Shown here piece by piece: positions 55,386-64,000 of a DNA stretch of 64,000 nucleotides; position 1 is the stretch's first letter, and each line of letters opens with the position of its first letter. The position numbers were made by a program, and so were the translations under genes. The notes under the pieces are model-generated. The model did not search any database and had not been told where the DNA came from. It saw only the letters and a list, made by a program, of their open reading frames with translations. The stretch comes from Nereocystis luetkeana. Lineage: Eukaryota; Sar; Phaeophyceae; Laminariales; Laminariaceae. The stretch lies in NCBI GenBank assembly GCA_031213475.1, contig JARUPZ010000036.1:62001-126000 (forward strand), written 5' to 3'.

Positions 55386-56655
55386 TATGGCTAGGGGTTC
55401 TGGAGCTCAGTCGTAGGTGCTACTATTAATTCAAGTAAGTACAGGTGTACTGTATCACTCGTGGTAGAAAATGTAGTGCCTTGGTCCGAAGGGTCTCTTA
55501 CTTTCGGTGGAGAATCGAAGTACGAGGTGACAGCAGTAGCAGCAGCAGTTGCACTGATGTGACCATGAAACTTGGTTACCTGCACTCTCGCAGCGAGTGC
55601 GAAGGTTCGAAGGTTCAAACGGGTCCGCAACGAAAAAAGCCGGAAAAGAGCCGAACCAGAAGTGCCACGTATGGCAATATTACACGTATGGCGTGTCATC
55701 CAGTTGTGATGGTCTCCGCATCGATCAATTAAAGATACCAGGTATTGCCAGGGGATTGTGAGTACTGAGGTACCTGGTACCAATCTTCTGTCCTCTATCT
55801 GTTGAAACATAAGTGCGTCTACGAAAGAGACTGATGAAGACTGAATTGAATAGATTGAGTGATCAAAATGAATGATACAGCCGTTGACCAAACATTGTAT
55901 ACTGCTGCGTGATGTATAAACTGTTTGTTGTACGACGTTTTGCTTTTTTGCGTTTTGTTGTCTGCTTTTGTTTTTGTTTTTGTTTTTTTGCTTCGCTTCA
56001 TCTTATTTTTTTAGTGGTTTGTCTGCTATTAATAGTAGTCTCCTTTTTGCTTGCCTGGTGTCCTTAGTGGTGGAATGCGAATGCTTGTTTTTTTGTTTTT
56101 GCCTCTGTTTTACTACCGAGGTATTTATTCCACTCCAGAGTTATTGGAGCCTGTCCTGCGACCATGCACAGACTGCATTGTATTGTGGCGATGGTGTTAA
56201 TGTGAGAACAACAACAACAAATAACAACTCAAACCTGTTACGTACCTGGTACGTGGTACGAATTATTAATCATGCACACATCATGCAGACACGACGTGTA
56301 ACACCATCCCACCTGGAAAAAATTGGAATACCGCCACACCAGCTCCTCATAGATAGAAGAGAGAGTGGGTGGATGGTCAGTCGTTAGACCTCGATATCTA
56401 CCACCTGAGATGGGCGTCATCATTGAATCAGGAGTACGTCGAACAGAAATTCGTCATCGGCATAATACCTACTCATCTTTTGCGGAGCCGCAAAAAAAAA
56501 AAAAAAAATGCCATTCTATAGTGATGATTATTAGACAGTGATTGAAGCGAAAAGCAAAACAATTAATTGTCTTATTTTGTTTTTTCGTCTGCATACTACA
56601 TGGTATTAGATAGCGCAATAAATCAATAGACAACGGACACTCCAAGACCTGCAAT
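55386..56655. other. Unassigned spacer
   Basis: A 166-codon minus frame (55391-55891) shows no known motif. Poly(A) at 56491-56508 is isolated, with no SINE body found beside it. Confidence 0.3.
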
Positions 56656-57480
56656 AATGTGTGTGTGTTCTTCACATTAAAAACCGTTTTTGCTCCACCC
56701 GTAGATATATATCCAGCACAGCCGATTCTTCAGTCCTAGCGAGATACCTGGTACAAGTTATCAAGTGGTCACAAAACTACCAGCTACGCCAAAGAGATAC
56801 CTCCTACGTTGACACGTACGTGCCAGGTAGGCAGTAAGCACCGCAATGGACATGTCTTCATACTGGATATGACAGGTACGACATACACATTCCATGAGAT
56901 AGAAAAAACGACAGAAAACAGAGGAACACATAATATTTTTTTTTTTTTTTTTTTTTGTTTTTTTTTTTTTTTTGTTTTTTTTTCCATCCCATTCATTATC
57001 TTCGCACATCTTCTTCTCTCTCTCCTTCCAACTCGTAACTCAGATCCGGGGTCACATAGCAGGCTCTTCTCCCCCCTTCCCGCTACGGTACGTGCCTTCA
57101 TTTTTATCGCGAGAAGATTTCAGCCTTTTCTTCCCTCGTCGACTCGCATCGAATTGTGCCTACCCACGCTGCAAGGCGCTCTCAACAATTGAATCCCTTT
57201 TTTTATTTTTGCAAATAAAGTCAAAGTCCGACCCTCCTAGGGCTCGAACCCAGGACTCAAACAAGTAGAATTCGAGGTTAACCACTTGAACCACCGGGGC
57301 GACCGGCTGCATACTCGTGAATAAAAAACAAATCGAAAGAGAATATACTCGTGAATAAAAAACAAATCGAAAGAGAAAAAAAAAAAACTGTCGGGCCTGC
57401 CCGCAGGGGGCAGGGGAAGTGGCAGAGTCTTGTCTTGAAAGAACGAACAAGAAAAGAATGAGCAAGAGTAGGAATAGACA
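56656..57480 (-). mobile_element. LINE-A copy (minus), split by SINE-B
   Basis: (GT)n at 56658, LINE-A homology to 56935, then SINE-B, then LINE-A again from about 57313 with a duplicated 42-base segment (ATACTCGTGAATAAAAAACA twice). Confidence 0.8.
56936..57311 (-). mobile_element. SINE-B, complete, nested in LINE-A
   Basis: The most complete copy. A T-rich tail at 56936-56984 is the poly(A) on the minus strand. The body follows, and a tRNA-like head ends at GACCGGCTGCA (57301-57311). Box B reads GGGTTCGAGCCCTAGG, better than in the first copy. It has the same orientation as its LINE-A host. Confidence 0.85.
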
Positions 57481-58509
57481 GCAAAATAATGAACGTACCG
57501 CAATGGATGAAGGGGTACCGATTGTTGATAATTAATATTAATAGCATGATTATACCTGGTATCGTATACCGGTATACTGGTACAATACTATTCTGCTTGC
57601 CATCCGACAATGTGCAATGTGCAGCATGAGCTACAACGAACGTTGATCACTGGTAAATCTAATTTACTGGTTTGTCCCCAAAACGGGACTGCGGTCTTGG
57701 TTCTGAAAAAGAAACCCCCGGAAACAATGGAAAGCAATGCCTATGCACACGGTCTATATATACCTTTCATGTCTAGCCCCTCGTACTTCATTATATTATA
57801 GTCGTCGATAACATATATATACCGTACCTATTACATGCATACATCGATGTGCTCGTTCATCATGTCCCCAATTTATGTTCGGGCAGCAGACTTCGATAGT
57901 CCCTCGATGAAGGCTATCGTCACCGACAATCGAAGATGTCCGGAGACATGTCAAGCAACCCAAAATGTCCGCTATCAAGGATGTAGGGCCGACTACTGTT
58001 ACACACTAAACTAGCAGTTTGGAGTCGGTCAAGGCATGTCGAGGCAAAGTTGCTGTTTGTGTCAAGGGGTGAAAGTGCTTGTCTCCTGACATATCTGCCG
58101 GCACGTGTGTGTCTGCTGTGAGTTCCTGACATTTGGCCGTTCTCTTTATACAACGCAGCTCCCCGAGGGAGGCACGACCCAGCGATCATACAAAACGATG
58201 GGAATAGGGAGAGCGTGACAGACGCCTTCAAGTGGTCAAACTCTCAACTACTGGGTGGGTGGTTCTTCTACTTTATTACTGAGTTCCAACCACAGCAGTC
58301 TTGGACCAAATATTATGGAATGTTATTTCTGGGCTCCAGGAACTGCGTTTTGAGCCCTTTTTTACTCGGCTAGACAGCCAAAAACAACATAGGTAAGTAA
58401 CCTCCTCAGAATGCTCCCCGAAGTTTTCCGGGAGATTACTGGAACAGGTTTCCGTTTCTCTTAGGTTGAGTTTTGGAGAAGCCAATAAGCTCTCTTTGTG
58501 GAGGCTCAA
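57481..58509. other. Spacer with MITE-P remnant and short dispersed repeat
   Basis: 57598-57655 resembles 11761-11818 (GCCATCCGACAATGTGC). 57667-57700 matches the right half of MITE-P (GTCCCCAAAACGGGACTGCG). The rest has no recognised gene. Confidence 0.5.
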
Positions 58510-58601
58510 AAATAATATTGTAGTTGTTGTTGTTGTGGTTGTTGTCTTCACATTAAATCGCCCTTTCTACCCGGCTTCATCAGCACACCCAGTGTCCGTC
58601 C
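58510..58601 (-). mobile_element. LINE-B 3' end, left of the copia insertion
   Basis: Tail GTTGTTGTTGTTGTGGTTG, then GTCTTCACATTAAATCG and CCCAGTGTCCGTCC. The copy continues at 62376 beyond the inserted LTR element. The last five bases, CGTCC (58597-58601), are the duplicated target. Confidence 0.85.
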
Positions 58602-59014
58602 TGTTTGATCACAGGAGCTGTCGGACGCGTGCACGTGATACACGCGTGGTCTGCACCATGATCGTTGAGGAAGAGCAAATAAAATACTAGTTACAATGAG
58701 CCAAACACAACACACACCAGGTGGATCAATACCGTTCTGTCAGAGACCCACCACATAAACCACACACAGGAGGTAAGCCGCGCCAAGATTGTCACCGGCT
58801 GCACCACTCACATATATATAGACAGGCAGTATCATTGTCATCAAAGCCTGGGCCGTATCATTAACATCATCAGCGACTGCTCCCGGAGGAGCAGCTCCAT
58901 CCCTCCATCCACGAGGCATACTAAATAATGCCCCGATACATAATACGAAACCCCACAACATATGAAACCCCCAATGTCCGCAGGCCCGTATCAAGCTACC
59001 GCATACCACAAACA
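58602..59014 (-). repeat. 3' LTR of the copia-type element
   Basis: 413 bases, nearly identical to 61968-62375. Differences include TATATATAGAC versus TGTAGAC and GCAGTATC versus GCAGTAGTATC, both at TA. Confidence 0.9.
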
Positions 59015-59695
59015 GCCCCCCTATTCGGTGTTCGATACGATAGGTCTCGAATATCTTTTATCACCAATTATTGCCAGGTAAAACGGCAACCCCGAATTCC
59101 ATCCTTCATCATTGCCAAGGTAAAACGGCAATCCCAAATTCCACATCTCTCAATCTCGATTCCAGTATCAACCTCCTAAAATGTATCAAGACAGAAGCTA
59201 TGGGAAGGGAAAAATCCAGCAAACGTAAGTATGTTGGTAAACCCTTCAAACCAAATCAATAACACCGTCATCAATAGATATCGTACCGCCCGATAGCATC
59301 GGCTCCCCTGTTGTGTACTCTGGTGTACTCTGGAAGAGCAGAACAACAGAACGTCTCTGATGTAGGAAATCTCAAATCTAACTATAATAGCCCCCCTGCT
59401 ATTAATAGGTGCTCACTCCGGGAGTATGCAAAAGTCAACAACAAACTGCATCTGAATTTAAAAGTACTATGGATACTAGTGATTTTGGGTCCGGTGTACG
59501 TTGTGCATACTTAACCAGTAGCCAATGGGTACGGCACGATTCATCAAGACCATCGGCATACCCTATTGGCGTATTAACATTACTGAACGCATGAGTACAT
59601 CCCAGTACTTTCTCCAATCCCCTAAAAATCACTCTTCTCTATTCTCATCACCCAATACCCCAAAATATCCGAAACCAATAAATAAATGAAAGAAA

Positions 59696-59945
59696 TCACC
59701 ACAAATTCATCACAAAGTCAAGCCCAAAACGAAACATCTCAGCGGGCAACGGTTTGATGAAAAAATCGGCATGCTGCTCTGCCGACCGTACGTCTTGATC
59801 TCAGACTCCCCGTTAAACACATGCCTTAGACATCTACATCCAGTAGAGGAAAGCGATGAACAGACATCCGCGCACAAAATCACTCCACCAGAGACAGACC
59901 TCCGGTCAGTACCCTTGCGTGCATGGTCCGCATCCACTTATGAGC
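59696..59945 (-). pseudogene. Copia pol 3' end (RNase H region)
   Basis: On the minus strand DADHARKGTDRRSVSGG matches the conserved DADxAGxxxDRRSTSG block of copia-type RNase H. After a frameshift, QHADFFIKPLPAEMFRFG and DFVMNLW followed by a stop (59696-59698) match the usual end of copia polyproteins. The stretch between them, which normally holds further RNase H residues, is shortened. Upstream protease, integrase and RT motifs are not found. This fixes the family as Ty1/copia and the orientation as minus. Confidence 0.75.
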
Positions 59946-60080
59946 TCACTCCAACTGAACTGCACCATCTGCGATAGAAAGTCTTCGTCGTGTTACCGAG
60001 TGCAGCTACTATGACACTCCAACTGAACTCCACTATCTGCGATAGAAAGGCTTCGTCGTGTTACCAAGTACAGCTACTAT
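59946..60080. repeat. 66-bp tandem duplication within the copia interior
   Basis: CACTCCAACTGAACT through CAGCTACTATG occurs twice, with small differences (TGCACCATC versus CCACTATC). Confidence 0.8.
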
Positions 60081-61254
60081 GCCCCCCCTGCTCGGTAGAC
60101 GACAAAGCACTCATCATTAAAAAGTTGCGATGTCATTACGACTCAAAAATACCTCAACCATGAAATAAAAAGAAACAAACTCACGTCCAAACCCCCCACA
60201 ACCCCACCTCTCAACCTCCGTCTCCTACTCCCTACAATATGGATGCGACGCTTGTCTTCCGCGCGGCTCCATGTTGCCGCGACATGGACTACATCTCGCA
60301 AAGCCGCAGGGTGCAGTGGGCAGTATCGGGTGGGTCAGCGTCAGAAATCAAGCCAGTTCGTGCCAGAAACCGAGGTTACTCGTTAGATAACGAGTCACAT
60401 CATTATGCACTATGTCTACGAGTAGAATCATGCCCTCAAACCCCCCCTCACGATTTCACTCAAAACAATAGTGACAAGACAACGTCAGTGCCGATTTATA
60501 TTCATAGTCAGTTGGTCTTCCTCATATTCAAGTGGGTAATTGGCAACGCAGGTACGTCCGTTTTGCCATTTCAAATCGCGGCCTGGGTAGACACAGCAGT
60601 ATGGAATCAGGTAGCAGACGTGGTACGGTTCCCTCATACCCTCTGGTTAATATACGGGACCGTAGACAGCAGCTGCGGTGGAAATGCTTCTGTCGTGAAA
60701 GAAATACCTGGTACCAGGTACCAGGTACACCACACCTTCCGCAATATTGCACACTTCATTTGAGAACATACCAGGCAAATACAAAGAAAGCACAGAAAAG
60801 GACAAACAAAAAAGGACGAACAAAAAGATGCAGTCCACCAAACCTAAAGTGGGCGACACTGGAAAAACATTACATGCCTGTTTCCTACCAGGGGTCGAAC
60901 GGGAAATCTCGCTTGCCGCTGCTGCAGCCGCTGCTAGTCCCCGCCCCCTCGTAATCCCCGTCTCCCAATCCGCCATTATACCCCCCCCAAACCGAGCCAG
61001 ATCCGTATTCCCAGCCACTCGGTGCCAGCCTCGCCCATGTGAGTTTTCCCCGGTCGAAGGGGTATGTTGACCCCCCCTTCTGACCGGAGTTGCGCACCTC
61101 GGACACAGCAACACCAAGCTCCACCACCTCAGGCCCAGCATAACCAAGGCCCACCACCTCGGACACAGTAACACCAAGCTTCACGACCTCAGGCTCAGCA
61201 TCACCAAGGCCCACCACCTCGGACGCAGTAACACCAAGCTTCACGACCTCAGGC
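60081..61254. other. Copia interior, unrecognised
   Basis: No pol motif found on the minus strand. A 174-codon plus frame (60239-60763) has no known motif. At 61120-61270 a ~60-base unit (CCACCTCGGACRCAGTAACA) repeats about three times and on the minus strand gives EVVKLGVTVSEVVGLG-type repeats. Three TACCWGGTA motifs overlap at 60703-60727. Confidence 0.45.
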
Positions 61255-61900
61255 TCAGCATAACCAGGGCCCACCAGGCTGGGCAGTGATACACTGCCTG
61301 GCCATGCGACCATGAAAGATTAATAAGTCGTCGCACACACTGTTGGGTGCCCGGCAAATCACATCCCTATGCCCTCGGGCGCCACACCGTGCGCACATGT
61401 AGGATCCGTACATCGACGCTGCTGCAGGCGGAGGGGACTCAGGCTGATACCACACGCGATCGGTTTTACCAGCCGCCCCAATGCACCACTCCGAAGCAGC
61501 ATGTGGCTGCCGCCGTTGCTGCTGCTGCTGATGATGATAACTCTGGCCTCCACCCCAGCGTTGCTGCTGTTGAGGCTGAGGCTGTTGCTGCCCTCGGCCT
61601 CCATACTGCTGCCGAGGATACTGCTGCTGATAACTCTGGTCTCCACCCCAGCGTTGCTGCTGTTGTCCACCAAGGTGCTGCTGCTGAGGCCGAGGCTGTT
61701 GCTGCCCTCGGCCTCCATACTGTCGCTGATGATGTTGCTGCAGATAACTCTGGCCTCCACCCCAGCGTTGCTGCTGTTGTCCACCAAAGTCATACTGCTG
61801 GTGCTGCAACCGTGCGTCACCTCCTTACCGTCGTTCCTGCTGCGCCTCCATACCAAGCAGCTCCTCCATTTGCGCCATACCACCACAGACGCCCTTCCAC
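61255..61900 (-). pseudogene. Gag-like gene with Gln/Gly repeats and zinc knuckle
   Basis: The frame from 61809 to 61255 (184 codons) lies next to the 5' LTR, where gag belongs. Residues 15-90 are about 2.5 copies of a Gln/Gly/Arg unit (QQQQRWGGGQSYLQQ and YGGRGQQQPRP). Residues 139-152 (CARCGARGHRDVIC) are a CX2CX4HX4C zinc knuckle with all ligands. A second knuckle (VCDDLLIFHGRMARQC) has lost its spacing. Upstream of 61809 a stop codon follows MAQMEELLGMEAQQERR, which probably belonged to the same protein. Gag proteins coat the element RNA. The Gln-rich repeats are unusual for a copia gag and may be an expansion. Confidence 0.65.
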
Positions 61901-61943
61901 CAGTAGGTGCTCTCCTCTAACACAGTATAACCCTTCAGTGTCC

Positions 61944-61959
61944 TCCGGGCCCGGAGCCA
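61944..61959 (-). other. Candidate primer-binding site
   Basis: TGGCTCCGGGCCCGGA on the minus strand starts 8 bases inside the 5' LTR. TGG would pair with the CCA end of a tRNA. The tRNA was not identified. Confidence 0.45.
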
Positions 61960-61967
61960 CGATATCG

Positions 61968-62375
61968 TGTTTGATCACAGGAGCTGTCGGACGCGGGCAC
62001 GTGATACACGCGTGGTCTACACCATGATCGTTGAGGAAGAGCAAATAAAATACTAGTTACAATGAGCCAAACACAACACACACCAGGTGGATCAATACCG
62101 TTCTGTCAGAGACCCCACCACATAAACCACACACAGGAGGTAAGCCGCGCCAAGATTGTCACCGGCTGCACCACTCACATGTAGACAGGCAGTAGTATCA
62201 TTATCATCAAAGCCTGGCCGTATCATTAACATCAGAGACTGCTCCTGGAGGAGCAGCTCCATCCTTCCATCCAAGAGGCATACTAAATAATGCCCCGATA
62301 CATAATACGAAACCCCACAACATATGAAACCCCAATATCCGCAGGCCCGTATCAAGCTACCGCATACTACAAACA
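61968..62375 (-). repeat. 5' LTR of the copia-type element
   Basis: 408 bases, partner of 58602-59014. LTR ends are intact. No TATA box or poly(A) signal was assigned with confidence. Confidence 0.9.
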
Positions 62376-62850
62376 CGTCCTGATTCCTTATCCTAGAGAG
62401 ATACTGCTTCTGTGGCCACAGACTGAGACCGCGAAAACTAAAAAGTAATCCCAAATTCAAGTGCCAAGCAAGTGAAATACCAGCGTACCGGGTACGATAA
62501 CACAACACAACACAAGCAAGACCAGAAAAATAAGGACAAAAAGACAATAAAACAAAAACCAAAAATCTGAAATGAAACAGAATACAAACGACGCAAGGAC
62601 TTCAGAAAGGCTGCCAGACGGAAAGCGTATGTACTCAGGAAGGACAGATATCTGCTGCACGGACGAAGCAACACGAAGGAGGGGGAGGCACAGGCAGGCA
62701 AACGTCTGTAAGAGCTAGTCGAACCGATACCTAGCCACCCGATCTATCATTTCGTTTCTGCATTCGTCGACAGCTGTATCAGTACGGCTACCCTTTCCCC
62801 CTCCCCCCCTCTCCTTGTCGCCTTTCTTGGCGTCCTCAGCTGCGTGGCGT
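62376..62850 (-). mobile_element. LINE-B, right part after the copia insertion
   Basis: Resumes LINE-B at CGTCCTGATTCC and continues through the 3' UTR (CCAGCGTACCGGGTACG) to the C-terminal end of the RT frame. There the minus strand reads TAVDECRNEMIDRVARYRFD-like residues at 62715-62790. Homology to 40048-40450 ends near 62850. Confidence 0.8.
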
Positions 62851-63134
62851 TTCTCAGAAATGGGGTCAGAAATAAGGAATGTTTGAATATTTTTGGTGAA
62901 CAATCGTGATATGTCCTCAGAACCGGCAGACCCTAAGACCTATCTATGCCAATGGGACAGCGAAGTTTGAATTTCAAAGATACCCGCCAAATTTTTCAGA
63001 ACACGCTTCCTATGGGCCACGTAAAAAAAAAAAAGTTCCTTACTTTTGGAAAAGCCCAAGAAAAGCAAATCTGGGGCCGATGTGTTGGGCCGATGTTGGG
63101 CCAGCATCGGCTTGAGAAAACCTCAGGCCGATCT
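62851..63134. other. Unassigned spacer
   Basis: A short direct repeat GGGCCGATGTTGGGCC lies near 63090. CCTCAGGCCGAT resembles the right end of the pogo-like elements (18830, 47200) but without the terminal repeat. Confidence 0.35.
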
Positions 63135-63232
63135 TTAACCCTTTTAGAACCGCAGTCCCGTTTTGGGGACGAACTACTTAGAATTTTAGTGGTTTGTCCC
63201 CACAGTGGGAAGTGCGGTGCTAAAGGGGTTAA
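63135..63232 (-). mobile_element. MITE-P copy
   Basis: TTAA on both sides (63135-63138, 63229-63232). The central asymmetric part is inverted relative to the other copies, so this copy is in the opposite orientation. Confidence 0.8.
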
Positions 63233-64000
63233 GGTTCGAAGTGGCGAGATTCCGAGACCGCGACAGACATCGATCAACAAAACCAACGATTGCGTCATGA
63301 ATTCTGAACGGAGTGCGCTCGTTAGGGGCTCCGACCCACGCTAGGGTCACCGTCTTCACGTCATGGCCGGTGTCATGTGGCGGGAGCTGACCAGGCGCAT
63401 GATAAAAAAAACATTTGGGCGCTGGTTTGTACAAAACAGAAGACAGAACTTCTCCATCCGTCTCGAATGGCAAAAAATAGACTTTTTTTCAGGTTTGGGA
63501 GGATACCGTAGGACGCCGCCGGCAAGCTCTCGCCCCCTAGACAATGGATTCACCTGATATTTTCGGGGCCGTCCTCTAAATTCGTTGGCCTTGCCAGATA
63601 CCGAGCGGGTTGGCCGTGGGCTGAGTCTATGTCGAGATCGAGCGTCGATCGTCGCACGAGCTGGTTTCGATCACCGTGTTGACAAATTGCAACCAGAAAA
63701 ACACAAATAACAGACAAATCGGAAAAATGGGAACGAAGCCTAAAAAAATGAGAACCAAGCCGTATCTCCAGAAGAACCATGTATGTGGTGTATCAGAGAA
63801 CCAAAATGATCCTGCGAAACCCCTTGGCCAGCCCTGTGAGAGGAGCTCGTCAGAACGGTCATGCTCCATCTCGTGCCTTCGGGTGGGCGCAAAAAGCGAT
63901 ATACGCTGGCTCTATTGTGATTTCTCTAGATAGATGCTGGCTACCGCGGCGATGCCGAGGACTTCCAGCCTGAGCGACAGCTCATTCGAAGGCTGCTGTA
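63233..64000. other. Unassigned end of window
   Basis: A minus frame (63186-63473) reads PHDTGHDVKTVTLAWVGAPN before reaching the MITE-P. It is open but not recognised. MITE-P sits at its downstream end, so an interrupted gene is possible. Nothing else stands out. Confidence 0.3.

Larger units (their letters stand above)
58602..62375 (-). mobile_element. Ty1/copia-type LTR retrotransposon, internally decayed
   Basis: Two LTRs of 413 and 408 bases (58602-59014, 61968-62375) start TGTTTG and end CAAACA. The flanks carry the 5-bp target duplication CGTCC (58597-58601, 62376-62380). Next to the 5' LTR (right side, minus orientation) TGGCTCCGGGCCCGGA at 61944-61959 is a candidate primer site for a tRNA ending in CCA. 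A polypurine tract (TAGGGGGGC) abuts the 3' LTR at 59015. Gag-like and pol-end remnants lie inside. The 2.95-kb interior is too short for full gag-pol, so it is a deleted element. It interrupts LINE-B. Confidence 0.9.

Noticed and set aside
56491-56508. Poly(A) tract as the tail of a SINE or processed gene copy
   Set aside because: No SINE body, LINE tail or coding sequence adjoins it.

Overview
This window is a repeat-dominated piece of a eukaryotic nuclear genome. The evidence is non-LTR and LTR retrotransposons, tRNA-derived SINEs with poly(A) tails, cut-and-paste DNA transposons, long satellites and interstitial TTAGGG/CCCTAA repeats. I found no operons and no host gene that I can name with confidence. 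The organism cannot be fixed from the sequence. The style of the LINE reverse transcriptase and of the pogo-like transposase suggests an alga or another protist, perhaps a stramenopile, but that is a guess.

The most abundant repeat is a LINE I call LINE-A. Its RT gene is best preserved at 7086-8862, followed by a roughly 880-base 3' UTR that ends in a (CA)n tail. Many 5'-truncated copies of that 3' UTR occur on both strands. A relative, LINE-B, has a (CAA)n-like tail. Two tRNA-derived SINE families (SINE-A and SINE-B), a 0.9-kb terminal-inverted-repeat element (D), a TTAA-targeted MITE (MITE-P), a foldback MITE (MITE-F) and two pogo-like elements are nested in and around these LINEs.

Layout: 1-2338 LINE-A copies with a nested SINE-B; 3308-4212 LINE-A; 5554-9906 SINE-B and the main LINE-A cluster; 9907-14092 element D, SINE-A and LINE-A nested together; 14219-16590 LINE-B and a broken LINE with a MITE-P inside its reading frame; 17135-18870 first pogo-like element; 19082-21793 MITEs and LINE-A; 22680-25085 minisatellites and a satellite carrying telomere-like repeats; 25690-28620 unassigned; 28620-33500 strand-asymmetric G/C-rich DNA with a thrice-repeated unit; 34540-39875 tRNA-like sequences and several tandem arrays; 40048-41503 LINE-B; 41840-43800 an inverted 56-base minisatellite; 45660-47244 second pogo-like element; 47740-48605 LINE-A with SINE-B; 49020-53560 minisatellites, MITE-F, a hAT-like remnant and SINE-A; 56656-57480 LINE-A with SINE-B; 58602-62375 a Ty1/copia-type element with both LTRs and a 5-bp target duplication, inserted into LINE-B.

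The observation I rate most novel is a pervasive class of micro-insertions at TA dinucleotides. Related repeat copies differ by small inserts that duplicate TA: TA-CCWGG-TA, TA-TTAA-TA, TA-CAG-TA and TA-CTGCTG-TA. TACCTGGTA/TACCAGGTA occurs about 40 times by hand count, against roughly 0.5 expected in random sequence. These look like scars of TA-targeting DNA transposons or of an unusual repair process.
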